Shown here: positions 1 to 7,536 of the stretch, one piece after another
How positions within the stretch are numbered: the stretch's first letter is position 1
How the letters are laid out: each line of letters begins with the position of its first letter
Origin: an uncultured Pseudomonadota bacterium
GTDB taxonomy: Bacteria > Pseudomonadota > Alphaproteobacteria > Rs-D84
Reading direction: 5' to 3'
Length of the DNA: 38,467 nt
Assembly (NCBI GenBank): GCA_902793435.1
Contig: CADBDF010000010.1
Location: 1-38,467 of the forward strand
The notes under the pieces: model-generated
Databases searched by the model: none
Told to the model about the DNA's origin: nothing
The model's input: only the letters and a program-made list of their open reading frames with translations
Translations under genes and position numbers: made by a program

Positions 1-20
1 TAATTATGCAATGTTTTTCC

Positions 21-87
21 AACCGTGGAAATCCACGGTTGTCCCCTTCTTTATGAAAGAAGGGGTGGCACCCGCAGGGTGACGGGG
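21..87. repeat. Cluster of three perfect intergenic hairpins
   Basis: Three back-to-back perfect inverted repeats lie here: AACCGTGG/CCACGGTT (21-40), CCCCTTCTTT/AAAGAAGGGG with a 3-nt loop (43-65), and CACCC/GGGTG (69-81). They are more GC-rich than the surroundings and precede the rpmE promoter. They have no T-tract, so they do not look like simple terminators. They look like a dispersed intergenic palindromic element, but the copy number in the genome cannot be judged from this window. Confidence 0.5.
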
Positions 88-114
88 TAATTGTGAAAAA
101 ACAACAATAAAAAC

Positions 115-142
115 TTGCAATTCGAAAAATACAATGTATAAT
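115..142 (+). promoter_or_regulatory. Promoter of rpmE
   Basis: A sigma70-like pair: TTGCAA at 115-120, a 16-nt spacer, and a perfect TATAAT at 137-142. It lies 36 nt before the rpmE start codon. Confidence 0.65.
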
Positions 143-178
143 TTTTGGGCTTATATATAAAATAAAAGGGTAAAAACA

Positions 179-391
179 ATGAAACAAGGAATTCATCCAG
201 AATATCACGAAATCAATGTCACAATGACAAATGGTGAAACTGTAAAAATGTATTCTTCGGTCAAAAAAGACTTGGTTTTGTCGACAGATAATTTGAACCA
301 TCCTGCATGGACCGGCCAACGCAATAATATGGAAACCAAGGGCCAACGTGCTGCTGATTTCAAAAGCAAATTTGCTGGCTTTAAATTTTAA
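179..391 (+). CDS. rpmE: 50S ribosomal protein bL31
   Basis: This encodes a 70-aa bL31, a small protein of the large ribosomal subunit at the subunit interface. The family hallmarks are clear: an N-terminal IHPEYHEI, a central strand with NGETVKMYSS, and the signature HPAWTG followed by a C-terminal basic tail. It carries no CxxC zinc motif, so it is the Cys-less (C-minus) form usual in alphaproteobacteria. The start is the ATG after AAAGGG. It has its own promoter at 115-142. It is followed after 38 nt by a degenerate inositol-monophosphatase-like gene, probably on the same transcript, with the first terminator at 1133-1159. Confidence 0.95.
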   Translation: MKQGIHPEYHEINVTMTNGETVKMYSSVKKDLVLSTDNLNHPAWTGQRNNMETKGQRAADFKSKFAGFKF

Positions 392-429
392 TTGCTTTAA
401 CGGTTTTTTTGACTGGGGGGAAACGCAAA

Positions 430-1134
430 ATGGATTTGTTAATCAAGGGTTCAACCGAATTAAACAAAATGTTTGCTGCGCTGGAAAAAACAGCAAGCGG
501 ACTCCGTCACGATTTTGGCGAGGTTGAAAACCTGCAACAATCTTTGCGTGGTGCGCGTGATTTTGTGGCACGTGCCGCCGCCCGTATCGAAGAAAGCATA
601 TTAGAAGATTTGTTATTGGTGCGCCCATCTGCGGGATTATTGACCCCAAATATGACGCGTGGCGGTGATGGTCGTGACGAATTTGTTTTGGCAATGTCTG
701 GGGCCGCGAATTTCGTTCGTGCAAATCCAAATTTTGCAATATCATTGGCACTGCGTTCAATGGGCGAAACAAAAATTGCATTGGTTTATGCACCGATATT
801 GGATAAATTATACTATGCTGAATTGGGCGAAGGTGCATATATATTTTCGGCATATCATTCTAACAAAATTCATGTATCGCAAATCGCTGATATTGACGAT
901 GCTATGATTGCGTATAACACAAATGATAATTCTAAAAAATTGGGTGATGTTCGTATGTCTGGTTGCCCGGCTTTGGATTTAGCATCTGTTGCGTCTGGAA
1001 AATTGGACGCATATTGTTCAACACCATTGGATTATGCAGAAATTGCCGCCGGTGAATTATTGGTGACGGAATCTGGTGGAAAAATAAGTCAGGGTGCCGA
1101 ATTGGTTGCAACCAACGGTCATATAGAAATATAA
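430..1134 (+). CDS. Inositol-monophosphatase-fold protein lacking the catalytic motif
   Basis: This 234-aa protein aligns with the SuhB/inositol monophosphatase family over its whole length. Family segments are recognisable, such as PNFAISLAL, ALVYAPILDKLYYAELG, CPALDLASVASGKLDAY and AAGELLVTESGG. The metal-binding motif DPxDGT is replaced by AMSGAA (residues 88-93), and the upstream EE of the EESG motif is replaced by LTPNMT. The WD of the C-terminal metal site has become AE, so only an acidic side chain remains (E204). I infer that phosphatase activity is lost and that it works as a binding or structural protein. SuhB itself moonlights in rRNA antitermination, so such a role is possible but unproven. 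The start chosen is the ATG at 430, preceded by GGGGGG; an upstream TTG at 409 has no ribosome-binding site. Confidence 0.8.
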   Translation: MDLLIKGSTELNKMFAALEKTASGLRHDFGEVENLQQSLRGARDFVARAAARIEESILEDLLLVRPSAGLLTPNMTRGGDGRDEFVLAMSGAANFVRANPNFAISLALRSMGETKIALVYAPILDKLYYAELGEGAYIFSAYHSNKIHVSQIADIDDAMIAYNTNDNSKKLGDVRMSGCPALDLASVASGKLDAYCSTPLDYAEIAAGELLVTESGGKISQGAELVATNGHIEI

Positions 1135-1159
1135 AAAACGCCCCCAAGGGGCGTTTTTT
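1133..1159 (+). terminator. Rho-independent terminator after the IMPase-like gene
   Basis: A stem AAAAAACGCCCC / GGGGCGTTTTTT with a CAA loop and a T-run directly follows the stop codon. The A-tract on the other side would let it act on both strands. Confidence 0.9.
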
Positions 1160-1161
1160 TC

Positions 1162-1267
1162 TTAGAGTACAGAGTTCAGATAACAGAGTTCAGTTGATGC
1201 CGTCATACCGCCCTCCGGCGGTATGACAACATTATTTGAACTTTGCACTTTGAACTTTGCACTCTAA
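1162..1267. repeat. Nested palindromic intergenic element (MITE/REP-like)
   Basis: This element of about 106 bp is symmetric at three levels. The outer arms, 17 bp at 1162-1178 and 1251-1267, match at 15 of 17 positions as inverted repeats. Inner arms CAGAGTTCA (1184-1192) and TGAACTTTG (1237-1245) repeat the same motif. The core is a perfect 11-bp hairpin, GTCATACCGCC/GGCGGTATGAC with a CTCC loop (1202-1227). No ORF of note lies within it. The architecture suggests a non-autonomous palindromic element between two unrelated genes. Family membership would need a genome-wide search. Confidence 0.6.
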
Positions 1268-1274
1268 ATAAAAA

Positions 1275-1303
1275 TTGCAAAATTCAAAATCATATAATAT
1301 AAT
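1275..1303 (+). promoter_or_regulatory. Promoter of the PBP1A gene
   Basis: TTGCAA at 1275-1280, a 17-nt spacer, and TATAAT at 1298-1303. The expected transcription start falls at about 1310, essentially on the ATG at 1311. Confidence 0.6.
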
Positions 1304-1310
1304 TATATTT

Positions 1311-3386
1311 ATGAAGTTCAAAAAAGTTGGTCGCATTTTTCTGAATATAATATTTTGGTGTTTTACCGGTATGATTGCGGCTTTGGCTGCGATGATTTTT
1401 ATTTATGGAAATGATTTGCCTGATTATAAAAAATTGGCAACATATGCGCCCCCCGTTGCGACACGTTTGTATGCGGCGGACGGTTCATTGTTGATTGAAT
1501 ATGCGGCGGAACGTCGTGTGTTCATAGATTTTGCCGATATGCCACCACAACTGGTTAATGCATTTGTTGCCGCCGAAGACCAAAATTTCTGGACTCACCC
1601 TGGTATAGATGTCCAAGGCATAGTTCGTGCATCATTAAATAATATCATGCGGGCCATGGGGTTTGATGCTAAATTTTCTGGCGCATCGACCATTACTCAA
1701 CAGGTTGCAAAAAATTTCTTTTTAACATCTGACCGTACGATTTCGCGCAAGGTCAAAGAGGCAATTTTGGCGTTGCGATTGGAACGTTCTTTTTCCAAAC
1801 AGCATATAATGACATTGTATTTGAACCAGATATTCCTTGGGGCGCGTGCCTATGGTGTTGGTTCTGCGGCATTAATGTATTTTAATAAACCGGTCAAAGA
1901 TTTGTCTTTGGCGGAATGTGCGTTTTTGGCATCGTTGCCCAAGGCTCCAAATAATCGTGAGGCCGCAATTGAACGCAGAAATTATGTGTTGCGTCGTATG
2001 GCAGAGGAAGGATATATAACCAAAGAAGAAGCAACCGCTGCCGCGGCCGAGGCTTTAAATATCAACAGTGGTTTTACCGAACAAATGGAAGATACTTTCC
2101 AATATTTTGCCGAAGAAGTCCGCCGTCAATTATTGGATACAATCGGCCGCGATGAACTGTATAACAATGGGTTATACATCAAAACAACAATTCAACCAGA
2201 TTTGCAACGCGCTGCATCTAATGCGTTAAATAAAGTGTTGGATAATTACAATGCCGGTCGCACTGGAAACGAAAAATTACAGGGCGCAATTATCGTTATG
2301 AATCCATACACAGGACGTGTTTTGGCAATGTCTGGGGGTCGTAGTTTCTCACAAAGTTCTTTCAATCGTGCAACCCAGGCTATGCGCCAAATTGGCAGTA
2401 CGATTAAGCCTTTTGTATATTTGTCGGCATTGGAAAAAGGTATGTCGCCCGAGGCTATATTACTGGACGCGCCTATTGTTGGTTGGAAAGATGCCTTTAC
2501 AGAATGGAAGCCCGAAAATAATGATAAAAAATTCTTGGGTGATGTGCCATTGCGTTTGGCATTGGAAACATCGCGTAATGTGCCAACTGTGCGCTTGGTG
2601 GAACAAATTGGTGTGCGTGACGCGATTGATGTGGCAAAACGGTTTGGCGTTTATCCAGAAAATATGCGTGATGTAAATTTATCCATGGCGTTGGGGTCTG
2701 GCGAAACAACATTACAGAATTTGGTGACTGGCTATTCGGCATTTGTAAATGGCGGACACGTAATTAAACCTCGTTTGGTTGATTATGTCCAAGACCGCTA
2801 TGGCCGAACAATCGATGGTGTTGCACCAAAAATTGAAAAATGGGACGACGGCATGTTGCCACCTGCTGATGATGACATGGGACCGGCTTTATCAGACCCG
2901 CAAAGTTTATACCAATTGGTTTCGATTTTGCAGGGTGCGGTTGAACGTGGAACTGGTCGTCAGGCCATGGTCCCAGGACACACAATCGCGGGTAAAACAG
3001 GTACCACAAATGATGTCAAAGATGCTTGGTTTATTGGATTTTCTAAAAATTTAATTGCTGGTGTTTATTTGGGATATGATACCCCACGTCCATTGGGCAA
3101 GGGAACTGGATCATATACCGCCGCACGTGTGTTTTCTGATTTTATGACACCTGCATTGGCGAACCAGAAAAATCAACCATTTTCTGTGCCAGACGGATTA
3201 CATTTTGTGCGTGTAAATCGTGCAACCGGTGTTGCCGCTACGCGTGATCCAAATGGTGTTATTATTACCGAAGCATTCAAGGCAAATCAGGGGCCAAACG
3301 AACCTGCGGAAACACCAACGGTGGTTATAACTGTTGATGGCGAAACCATGGAACAGGTCGCACCCCAGGTTGGCGGAGTGTTTTAA
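1311..3386 (+). CDS. mrcA: Penicillin-binding protein 1A (bifunctional class A PBP)
   Basis: This is a 691-aa inner-membrane peptidoglycan synthase that polymerises lipid II and crosslinks the strands in the periplasm. An N-terminal membrane anchor (about residues 8-35) is followed by the GT51 transglycosylase: AAEDQNFWTHPGID with catalytic E89, GASTITQQVAKN (124-135), the RKVKEAILALRLE helix and LYLNQIFLG. The transpeptidase has the nucleophile motif STIK (363-366), SRN (421-423) and KTGT (562-565). It is shorter than the usual 750-850 aa, so the linker/OB region is reduced. ATG 1311 is chosen because upstream in-frame TTG 1275 overlaps the promoter. No Shine-Dalgarno is visible, so the message may be leaderless. 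It precedes the mraY-ftsW-murG block, a fitting context. Confidence 0.93.
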   Translation: MKFKKVGRIFLNIIFWCFTGMIAALAAMIFIYGNDLPDYKKLATYAPPVATRLYAADGSLLIEYAAERRVFIDFADMPPQLVNAFVAAEDQNFWTHPGIDVQGIVRASLNNIMRAMGFDAKFSGASTITQQVAKNFFLTSDRTISRKVKEAILALRLERSFSKQHIMTLYLNQIFLGARAYGVGSAALMYFNKPVKDLSLAECAFLASLPKAPNNREAAIERRNYVLRRMAEEGYITKEEATAAAAEALNINSGFTEQMEDTFQYFAEEVRRQLLDTIGRDELYNNGLYIKTTIQPDLQRAASNALNKVLDNYNAGRTGNEKLQGAIIVMNPYTGRVLAMSGGRSFSQSSFNRATQAMRQIGSTIKPFVYLSALEKGMSPEAILLDAPIVGWKDAFTEWKPENNDKKFLGDVPLRLALETSRNVPTVRLVEQIGVRDAIDVAKRFGVYPENMRDVNLSMALGSGETTLQNLVTGYSAFVNGGHVIKPRLVDYVQDRYGRTIDGVAPKIEKWDDGMLPPADDDMGPALSDPQSLYQLVSILQGAVERGTGRQAMVPGHTIAGKTGTTNDVKDAWFIGFSKNLIAGVYLGYDTPRPLGKGTGSYTAARVFSDFMTPALANQKNQPFSVPDGLHFVRVNRATGVAATRDPNGVIITEAFKANQGPNEPAETPTVVITVDGETMEQVAPQVGGVF

Positions 3387-3403
3387 TTTATTTTTAATTA
3401 AAT

Positions 3404-3431
3404 TTGTATTGCCGTTATTTTATGGTAAAAT
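3404..3431 (+). promoter_or_regulatory. Promoter of mraY-ftsW
   Basis: TTGTAT at 3404-3409, a 16-nt spacer, and TAAAAT at 3426-3431, 24 nt upstream of the mraY start codon. Confidence 0.45.
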
Positions 3432-3455
3432 GTGAGTATAAAAGGAGAAAATTTT

Positions 3456-4589
3456 ATGCTTCACGATTACTTTTTGGCAAATGGTGCGTATTTTTTTGCA
3501 AGTGGTTGGGCGCAGTTTGCGGCTGCTTTTGGGTTATCTTTTTTGGTTGTTTTGTTGTGTGGTCGCGGTTTTGTGCGCTGGATGCATGCATTACAGAAAA
3601 AAGGTCAGCCAATTAGTGAAAATGTCCCAGAATCTCATAGGGTAAAGGCTGGTACCCCAACAATGGGTGGTATTTTAATAGTATTTGCGATTTTATTGGC
3701 ATCTGTGTTGTTTATGCCAATGTCTAACCAAGCCGGTTGGATTGCGTTGTCATCACTGGTTATGTTCGCAGTATTAGGTTTTATTGACGATTATAAAAAG
3801 GTCACATCTCAGTCAAAAAAGGCTGCAAACGGTTTGTCCCCCCGTACCAGGTTATTGGCCGAGGCTGTATTTGTTGCGGTTTTGGTATATATGATAAACA
3901 AAACAATGCCGCCGTATGTCCCAGATTTATCAATTGTTGTGGGTTCTACGATTTTATGGCCATTAAACGCGTGGGTTGTTGATTTGCCGGGTTCAATATC
4001 GATAACATTGGGATTTTTGTATTATATATTTGGTTATTTTGTTATTTGTGGTTCTGCAAATGCAACCAATATCACAGACGGCTTGGACGGTATGTTGTCT
4101 AAATTATATTTGCCGGTATTGATTGTATTGGTTGTTGCGTTGTATGGCGCAACCAGAATAGGTTTTATGGACAGTGTATTGTTCTTGCCTGATGCCAGTG
4201 CCCTGTATGCTCCATTGGGCGCAACTGCCGGTGCAGTGCTGGGATTTTTGTGGTATAATTCCAAACCGGCGTCCATTTTTATGGGGGATGTTGGGTCACT
4301 TGCATTAGGCGGATTTATGGGAACAGTTGCGATGTTATTAAAATCGGAAATTATTATGGGTATTGCCGCCGGCATGATGGTTTTGATTTTGTTGTCATCT
4401 TTTATGCAAACAATGTATTTCAAAATTACTCGCAAAATTACGGGGACAGGCAAACGCATATTCTTGCGCGCACCATTGCATCATCATTTTGAAGAACTGG
4501 GTTGGCCAGAAACAAAAATTGTAGAACGCTTTTTCATTATGTCGATATTGTTTTCTGGGGTTGCATTGATTTTATTAAAATTTGCATAA
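3456..4589 (+). CDS. mraY: Phospho-N-acetylmuramoyl-pentapeptide-transferase
   Basis: MraY (377 aa) is the polytopic enzyme that moves phospho-MurNAc-pentapeptide from UDP to undecaprenyl phosphate, giving lipid I. Signatures visible in order are HRVKAGTPTMGGILI, the catalytic aspartates in FIDDYKK, NATNITDGLDG, FMGDVGSLALGG and the C-terminal APLHHHFEELGW loop, with about ten hydrophobic segments between. The ATG at 3456 is chosen because AAAGGAG (3441-3447) sits at the right distance; the in-frame GTG at 3432 lies upstream of that site. It is followed after 28 nt by ftsW. In most dcw clusters murD lies between mraY and ftsW, but here it is absent. Confidence 0.96.
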   Translation: MLHDYFLANGAYFFASGWAQFAAAFGLSFLVVLLCGRGFVRWMHALQKKGQPISENVPESHRVKAGTPTMGGILIVFAILLASVLFMPMSNQAGWIALSSLVMFAVLGFIDDYKKVTSQSKKAANGLSPRTRLLAEAVFVAVLVYMINKTMPPYVPDLSIVVGSTILWPLNAWVVDLPGSISITLGFLYYIFGYFVICGSANATNITDGLDGMLSKLYLPVLIVLVVALYGATRIGFMDSVLFLPDASALYAPLGATAGAVLGFLWYNSKPASIFMGDVGSLALGGFMGTVAMLLKSEIIMGIAAGMMVLILLSSFMQTMYFKITRKITGTGKRIFLRAPLHHHFEELGWPETKIVERFFIMSILFSGVALILLKFA

Positions 4590-4617
4590 GTTTATAGAGG
4601 GTCAAGGGGACGGATAG

Positions 4618-5790
4618 ATGAAAGTTATAAGTGAAGTTGCACGCAGAACCGATGATAGCAAACTGACAGATTGGTATTTTGGTATAGATCGTTGGTTGAT
4701 AATTTACATTTTTATAATGATAGCCATTGGTGTTATTGCGACTTTCTTTACTGGCAGTGCAAATATTATTCGCACACATGGTCGTCTGCCTTGGTATCAT
4801 TTTTTTGTAAATATGTTGCCGTTTTATATTTTGGGTATTGGAACATTATTCGCCGCCAGTATGTTTAATAAAAAATGGGTTATAAAAATATCTTGGTTAA
4901 ATGTTTTGGTTTGTTTGCCATTACTGGTTATGACATTGTTTCATGCCAGTGTGGTAAATGGTTCGGCGCGTTGGGTGTCTGTGGCTGGTCAAAATTTAAT
5001 GCCATCTGACATTATGAAGCCTGGGTTTATAATAATTACTGCATGGTTTTTAACACGTATGAAAAAATTATACGGCGAAGATATTTTTATCAATCGTGAT
5101 GCGTGGAAATTTAATATAAATTCTTGGTGGCCTTATGTTATTGTGTTTTTGATGGTCTTGGGTATTTTGTTTAAACAACCAGACATTGGAACAACGATAT
5201 TGTATTTTTCGGTTTTTGCAGCGATGTTATTTGTTGCTGGATTGCCAAAAAAATGGCTGGCAATATTGGGTGGTGTGGTTGTTGGCGGTGGTATTTGTGC
5301 ATTTTTATTTTGGCATCACGTGCATGAACGTATTATGGACTTTTTATTCAAACCATTGGACCCCACCAGTCAGGTTGGTTATGCGGTAAATGCAATTCGC
5401 CAAGGTGGATTGTTTGGCATGGGGGAAGAAGCTTTTGCAATTGAAAGATTACCAATGGCGGAAAACGATTTTGTGTTTGCAGCATTGGTTGAAGAATTCG
5501 GTGCATTGGCGGGTTGTTTGTTGTTGTGGTTGTTTGTCAAAGTTATAAAGCATTTAATATCGGCTGCGGAAAATGCGCGTGATAAATTTGTGTTATATGC
5601 GATAACAGGAACAACAGCACTATTCTCGTTCCAGATTTGTTTGAATTTGGCTACGACATTACACATAATGCCTCCAAAGGGCATGACATTGCCATTTATA
5701 TCATTTGGTGGTAGTTCGTTTTTGGGTTTTTGCCTGTTGTTTGGATTTATACTTGCATTAATCCGCGAAGATAAATGGCGGTCTGCGTAA
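4618..5790 (+). CDS. ftsW: Peptidoglycan glycosyltransferase FtsW (SEDS family)
   Basis: FtsW (390 aa) is the divisome SEDS protein that polymerises lipid II together with FtsI. There are about ten membrane segments. Family motifs are NGSARWVSVAGQNLMPSD, FKQPDIGTTILY, the extracellular RIMDFLFKPLDPTSQVGYA, AIRQGGLFGMGEEAF, and the signature MPPKGMTLPFISFGGSS near the C-terminus. It starts at ATG 4618 after AGGGGA. Its position between mraY and murG favours FtsW over RodA. The strong terminator at 5791-5816 follows the stop directly, so murG is transcribed separately. Confidence 0.93.
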   Translation: MKVISEVARRTDDSKLTDWYFGIDRWLIIYIFIMIAIGVIATFFTGSANIIRTHGRLPWYHFFVNMLPFYILGIGTLFAASMFNKKWVIKISWLNVLVCLPLLVMTLFHASVVNGSARWVSVAGQNLMPSDIMKPGFIIITAWFLTRMKKLYGEDIFINRDAWKFNINSWWPYVIVFLMVLGILFKQPDIGTTILYFSVFAAMLFVAGLPKKWLAILGGVVVGGGICAFLFWHHVHERIMDFLFKPLDPTSQVGYAVNAIRQGGLFGMGEEAFAIERLPMAENDFVFAALVEEFGALAGCLLLWLFVKVIKHLISAAENARDKFVLYAITGTTALFSFQICLNLATTLHIMPPKGMTLPFISFGGSSFLGFCLLFGFILALIREDKWRSA

Positions 5791-5816
5791 AAAAAACGGT
5801 CATTTGACCGTTTTTT
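5791..5816 (+). terminator. Terminator after ftsW
   Basis: A perfect 12-bp stem, AAAAAACGGTCA / TGACCGTTTTTT with a TT loop, directly follows the ftsW stop codon and ends in a T-run. Confidence 0.9.
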
Positions 5817-5923
5817 TATTTTTTTGACGCAACAATCCTAATATTGATTTCTTTTTCTTGCGTGGCATCAGTTTTTCAACATGTTTTTGCCTTTCAATTG
5901 TATTTCATTTTAATTCCTTTTGT

Positions 5924-5951
5924 TTGCAATATAGTTATCTCGTGGTATAAT
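5924..5951 (+). promoter_or_regulatory. Promoter of murG
   Basis: TTGCAA at 5924-5929, a 16-nt spacer, and a perfect TATAAT at 5946-5951, 26 nt before the murG start codon. Confidence 0.7.
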
Positions 5952-5977
5952 TGTATTATACAAGACGGAGATTTTAA

Positions 5978-7024
5978 ATGAAAATATGGATTGCAACCGG
6001 TGGAACCGGCGGCCATGTGTTTCCTGCAATGGCTGTAGCGACTGAATTGGCATCACGTGGTCATAAAATAACAATTTCTTGTGATGGTCGAACCGACAAA
6101 ATGGTGCGTGAATCCAAACCAGATGGCGCACGTGTTGTGCATATTTGGGCATCTGGGGTTGGTGCCAAAAGTAAAATAAAACAGGCATACGCATTATTTA
6201 AAATCGGTATATCTGCTTGTGGTTTGATTTTGCGGTTTGTATTTTCGCGCCCCGACAAAGTTGTCGCGTTTGGTGGTTATGCGTCTGTGCCGGTGGTATT
6301 TGCAGCACACGTATGGAAAATACCAACATTTTTACATGAACAAAATGCGGCGATTGGTCGCGCAAACAAATTTGCAATGCGGTGGGTAAAAACTTTGATG
6401 ACCAGTTTCCCAACGGTCGATGGCATGCCAAAAAATACGAATACAAAAATTGTTTATACCGGATTACCTGTGCGGGCGGATTTTTTAAATATTGCAGGCT
6501 CTAAAATTCCAAACAAATCACATTTGTTGGTGACAGGTGGCTCGCTGGGGGCGCAAATATTGGACGAAGTTGTCCCATTGGCGATTGCAAGTATGAAAAA
6601 TAAAAAGATTTTCGTCACACATCAAACCCGTCCAGAAAATGTTGAAAAATTACAACGGTTTTATGCTGAACATAAAATTCACGCAAATGTATTGTCTTTT
6701 ATTCGCGATATGGCATCTGCAATCCGGGACGCAGATTTAGTAATCGGGCGCAGTGGTGCCAGCACAGTTATAGAACTGGAAACGGTGGGTCGTGCGGCGA
6801 TTTTGGTTCCGTTAAATATCAATCCAGACCAGGCGGCCAATGCGGCATCATTTGCGAAATTGGGTGGTGGTTTTGCGATTGAACAATCTAAATTTACAGA
6901 AAAATGGTTGGCATCTACATTAACAGAATTGTTTGATAATCCATCGCGTTTGGAAAAAATGGCTGAAAAATCACGTGTTGAAAATCGTGCGGCACAAAAA
7001 ATCGCCGACACAGTGACAAAATAA
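5978..7024 (+). CDS. murG: Undecaprenyldiphospho-muramoylpentapeptide N-acetylglucosaminyltransferase
   Basis: MurG (348 aa) is the peripheral inner-membrane GT28 enzyme that adds GlcNAc to lipid I to form lipid II. It shows the N-terminal glycine-rich GGTGGHVFPA, FGGYASVP, HEQNAAIGRANK, the second-domain GGSLGAQ, and the UDP-GlcNAc site IGRSGASTVIELETVGRAAI followed by NPDQAANA. The start is ATG 5978 with GGAG 8 nt upstream. It has its own promoter and terminator, so it is separated from ftsW. The usual downstream murC-murB-ddl-ftsQAZ genes are not here; a convergent tiny membrane-protein gene follows instead. Confidence 0.96.
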   Translation: MKIWIATGGTGGHVFPAMAVATELASRGHKITISCDGRTDKMVRESKPDGARVVHIWASGVGAKSKIKQAYALFKIGISACGLILRFVFSRPDKVVAFGGYASVPVVFAAHVWKIPTFLHEQNAAIGRANKFAMRWVKTLMTSFPTVDGMPKNTNTKIVYTGLPVRADFLNIAGSKIPNKSHLLVTGGSLGAQILDEVVPLAIASMKNKKIFVTHQTRPENVEKLQRFYAEHKIHANVLSFIRDMASAIRDADLVIGRSGASTVIELETVGRAAILVPLNINPDQAANAASFAKLGGGFAIEQSKFTEKWLASTLTELFDNPSRLEKMAEKSRVENRAAQKIADTVTK

Positions 7025-7050
7025 AAAAAACGCCCATTTGGGCGTTTTTT
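7025..7050. terminator. Bidirectional terminator between murG and a small minus-strand gene
   Basis: The stem AAAAAACGCCCA / TGGGCGTTTTTT with a TT loop starts 1 nt after murG's stop. The convergent gene at 7050-7208 ends right at its other side, so one hairpin can serve both. Confidence 0.88.
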
Positions 7051-7208
7051 TAAAAGAACAGAACATAAATTAATAATACGACAAGAGCAACAGTTAATAA
7101 CACAAACAACACAGAAATTATTGTGCTAATTGCTTCTGCATCATTGGGGTTATCTAAATCCCAAACAATTTTATTTCCACCCCCAATATCTTGAACAAAA
7201 GAAGCCAT
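7050..7208 (-). CDS. Small single-span membrane protein (52 aa), unknown function
   Basis: I do not recognise this gene. The 52-aa product has a polar N-terminal half, MASFVQDIGGGNKIVWDL, then an acidic stretch (residues 17-25), and a C-terminal hydrophobic helix (about 27-52) ending FF. That gives one transmembrane segment with a short cytoplasmic or periplasmic head. Support for a real gene comes from the AAAAGGAA ribosome-binding site 8 nt before the ATG, a promoter at 7230-7256, and a stop at the shared terminator. It is convergent to murG and lies downstream of tRNA-Glu on the same strand, though a terminator separates it from the tRNA. Confidence 0.7.
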   Translation of the reverse strand: MASFVQDIGGGNKIVWDLDNPNDAEAISTIISVLFVLLTVALVVLLIYVLFF

Positions 7209-7229
7209 TACATATTCCTTTTTCTACGG

Positions 7230-7256
7230 ATTTTATCAAAGTAAATGATGTATGCA
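7230..7256 (-). promoter_or_regulatory. Promoter of the 52-aa membrane protein gene
   Basis: Reading the minus strand, TTGCAT and TAAAAT hexamers are separated by about 16 nt, 22 nt upstream of the start codon. Confidence 0.45.
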
Positions 7257-7266
7257 ATAAAAATAA

Positions 7267-7288
7267 ATCGCACCAAAAATGGTGCGAT
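7267..7288 (-). terminator. Terminator of tRNA-Glu
   Basis: A perfect 9-bp stem, ATCGCACCA / TGGTGCGAT, lies 8 nt beyond the tRNA 3' end on the minus strand. It is followed on that strand by a T-rich stretch. Confidence 0.75.
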
Positions 7289-7296
7289 ATATTTTT

Positions 7297-7372
7297 TGGC
7301 ACTCCCAATGGGAATCGAACCCATGTTGCCGGAATGAGAATCCGATGTCCTGGACCGCTAGACGATGGGAGC
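7297..7372 (-). tRNA. tRNA-Glu (anticodon CTC)
   Basis: This is a 76-nt tRNA with the 3' CCA encoded. The acceptor GCTCCCA pairs with TGGGAGT. The D-arm begins CGTCTAGCGGTCC, as in bacterial tRNA-Glu. The anticodon stem TCGGA/TCCGG encloses the loop TTCTCAT, so positions 34-36 read CTC. The T-arm is CATGGGTTCGATTCCCAT. The CTC reader decodes GAG only, so a separate TTC isoacceptor must exist elsewhere. Upstream on the minus strand a TTGACT (7420-7425) could be its -35 box. Confidence 0.93.
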
Positions 7373-7508
7373 ATAAAAATCGTCTTATGTTCCAATACGA
7401 TATACAAACTTTATCAAAAAGTCAAATTTTTTGCCGGCGGTTTTTGTGGCTTGCCACATTATTTTTGAATATCAAGTAATAAAATAAAAATTTTTTATCT
7501 AAATGTAC

Positions 7509-7536
7509 TTGCAAATAAAAACTTTATATATATAAT
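7509..7536 (+). promoter_or_regulatory. Promoter of the marR-efflux operon
   Basis: TTGCAA at 7509-7514, a 16-nt spacer, and a perfect TATAAT at 7531-7536. The -10 box overlaps the left arm of the palindrome at 7534-7556. Confidence 0.7.

Noticed and set aside
5817-5925. Minus-strand short frame including MPRKKKKSILGLL between ftsW and murG
   Set aside because: The well-placed AAAAGGA-ATG start leads to a stop after four codons (MKYN), and the basic frame lies in +1 to it. It could be a decayed small gene, but this is too weak to list.
7130-7468. Plus-strand frame spanning the tRNA-Glu region
   Set aside because: It runs through the tRNA gene, its terminator and a minus-strand gene; no ribosome-binding site.
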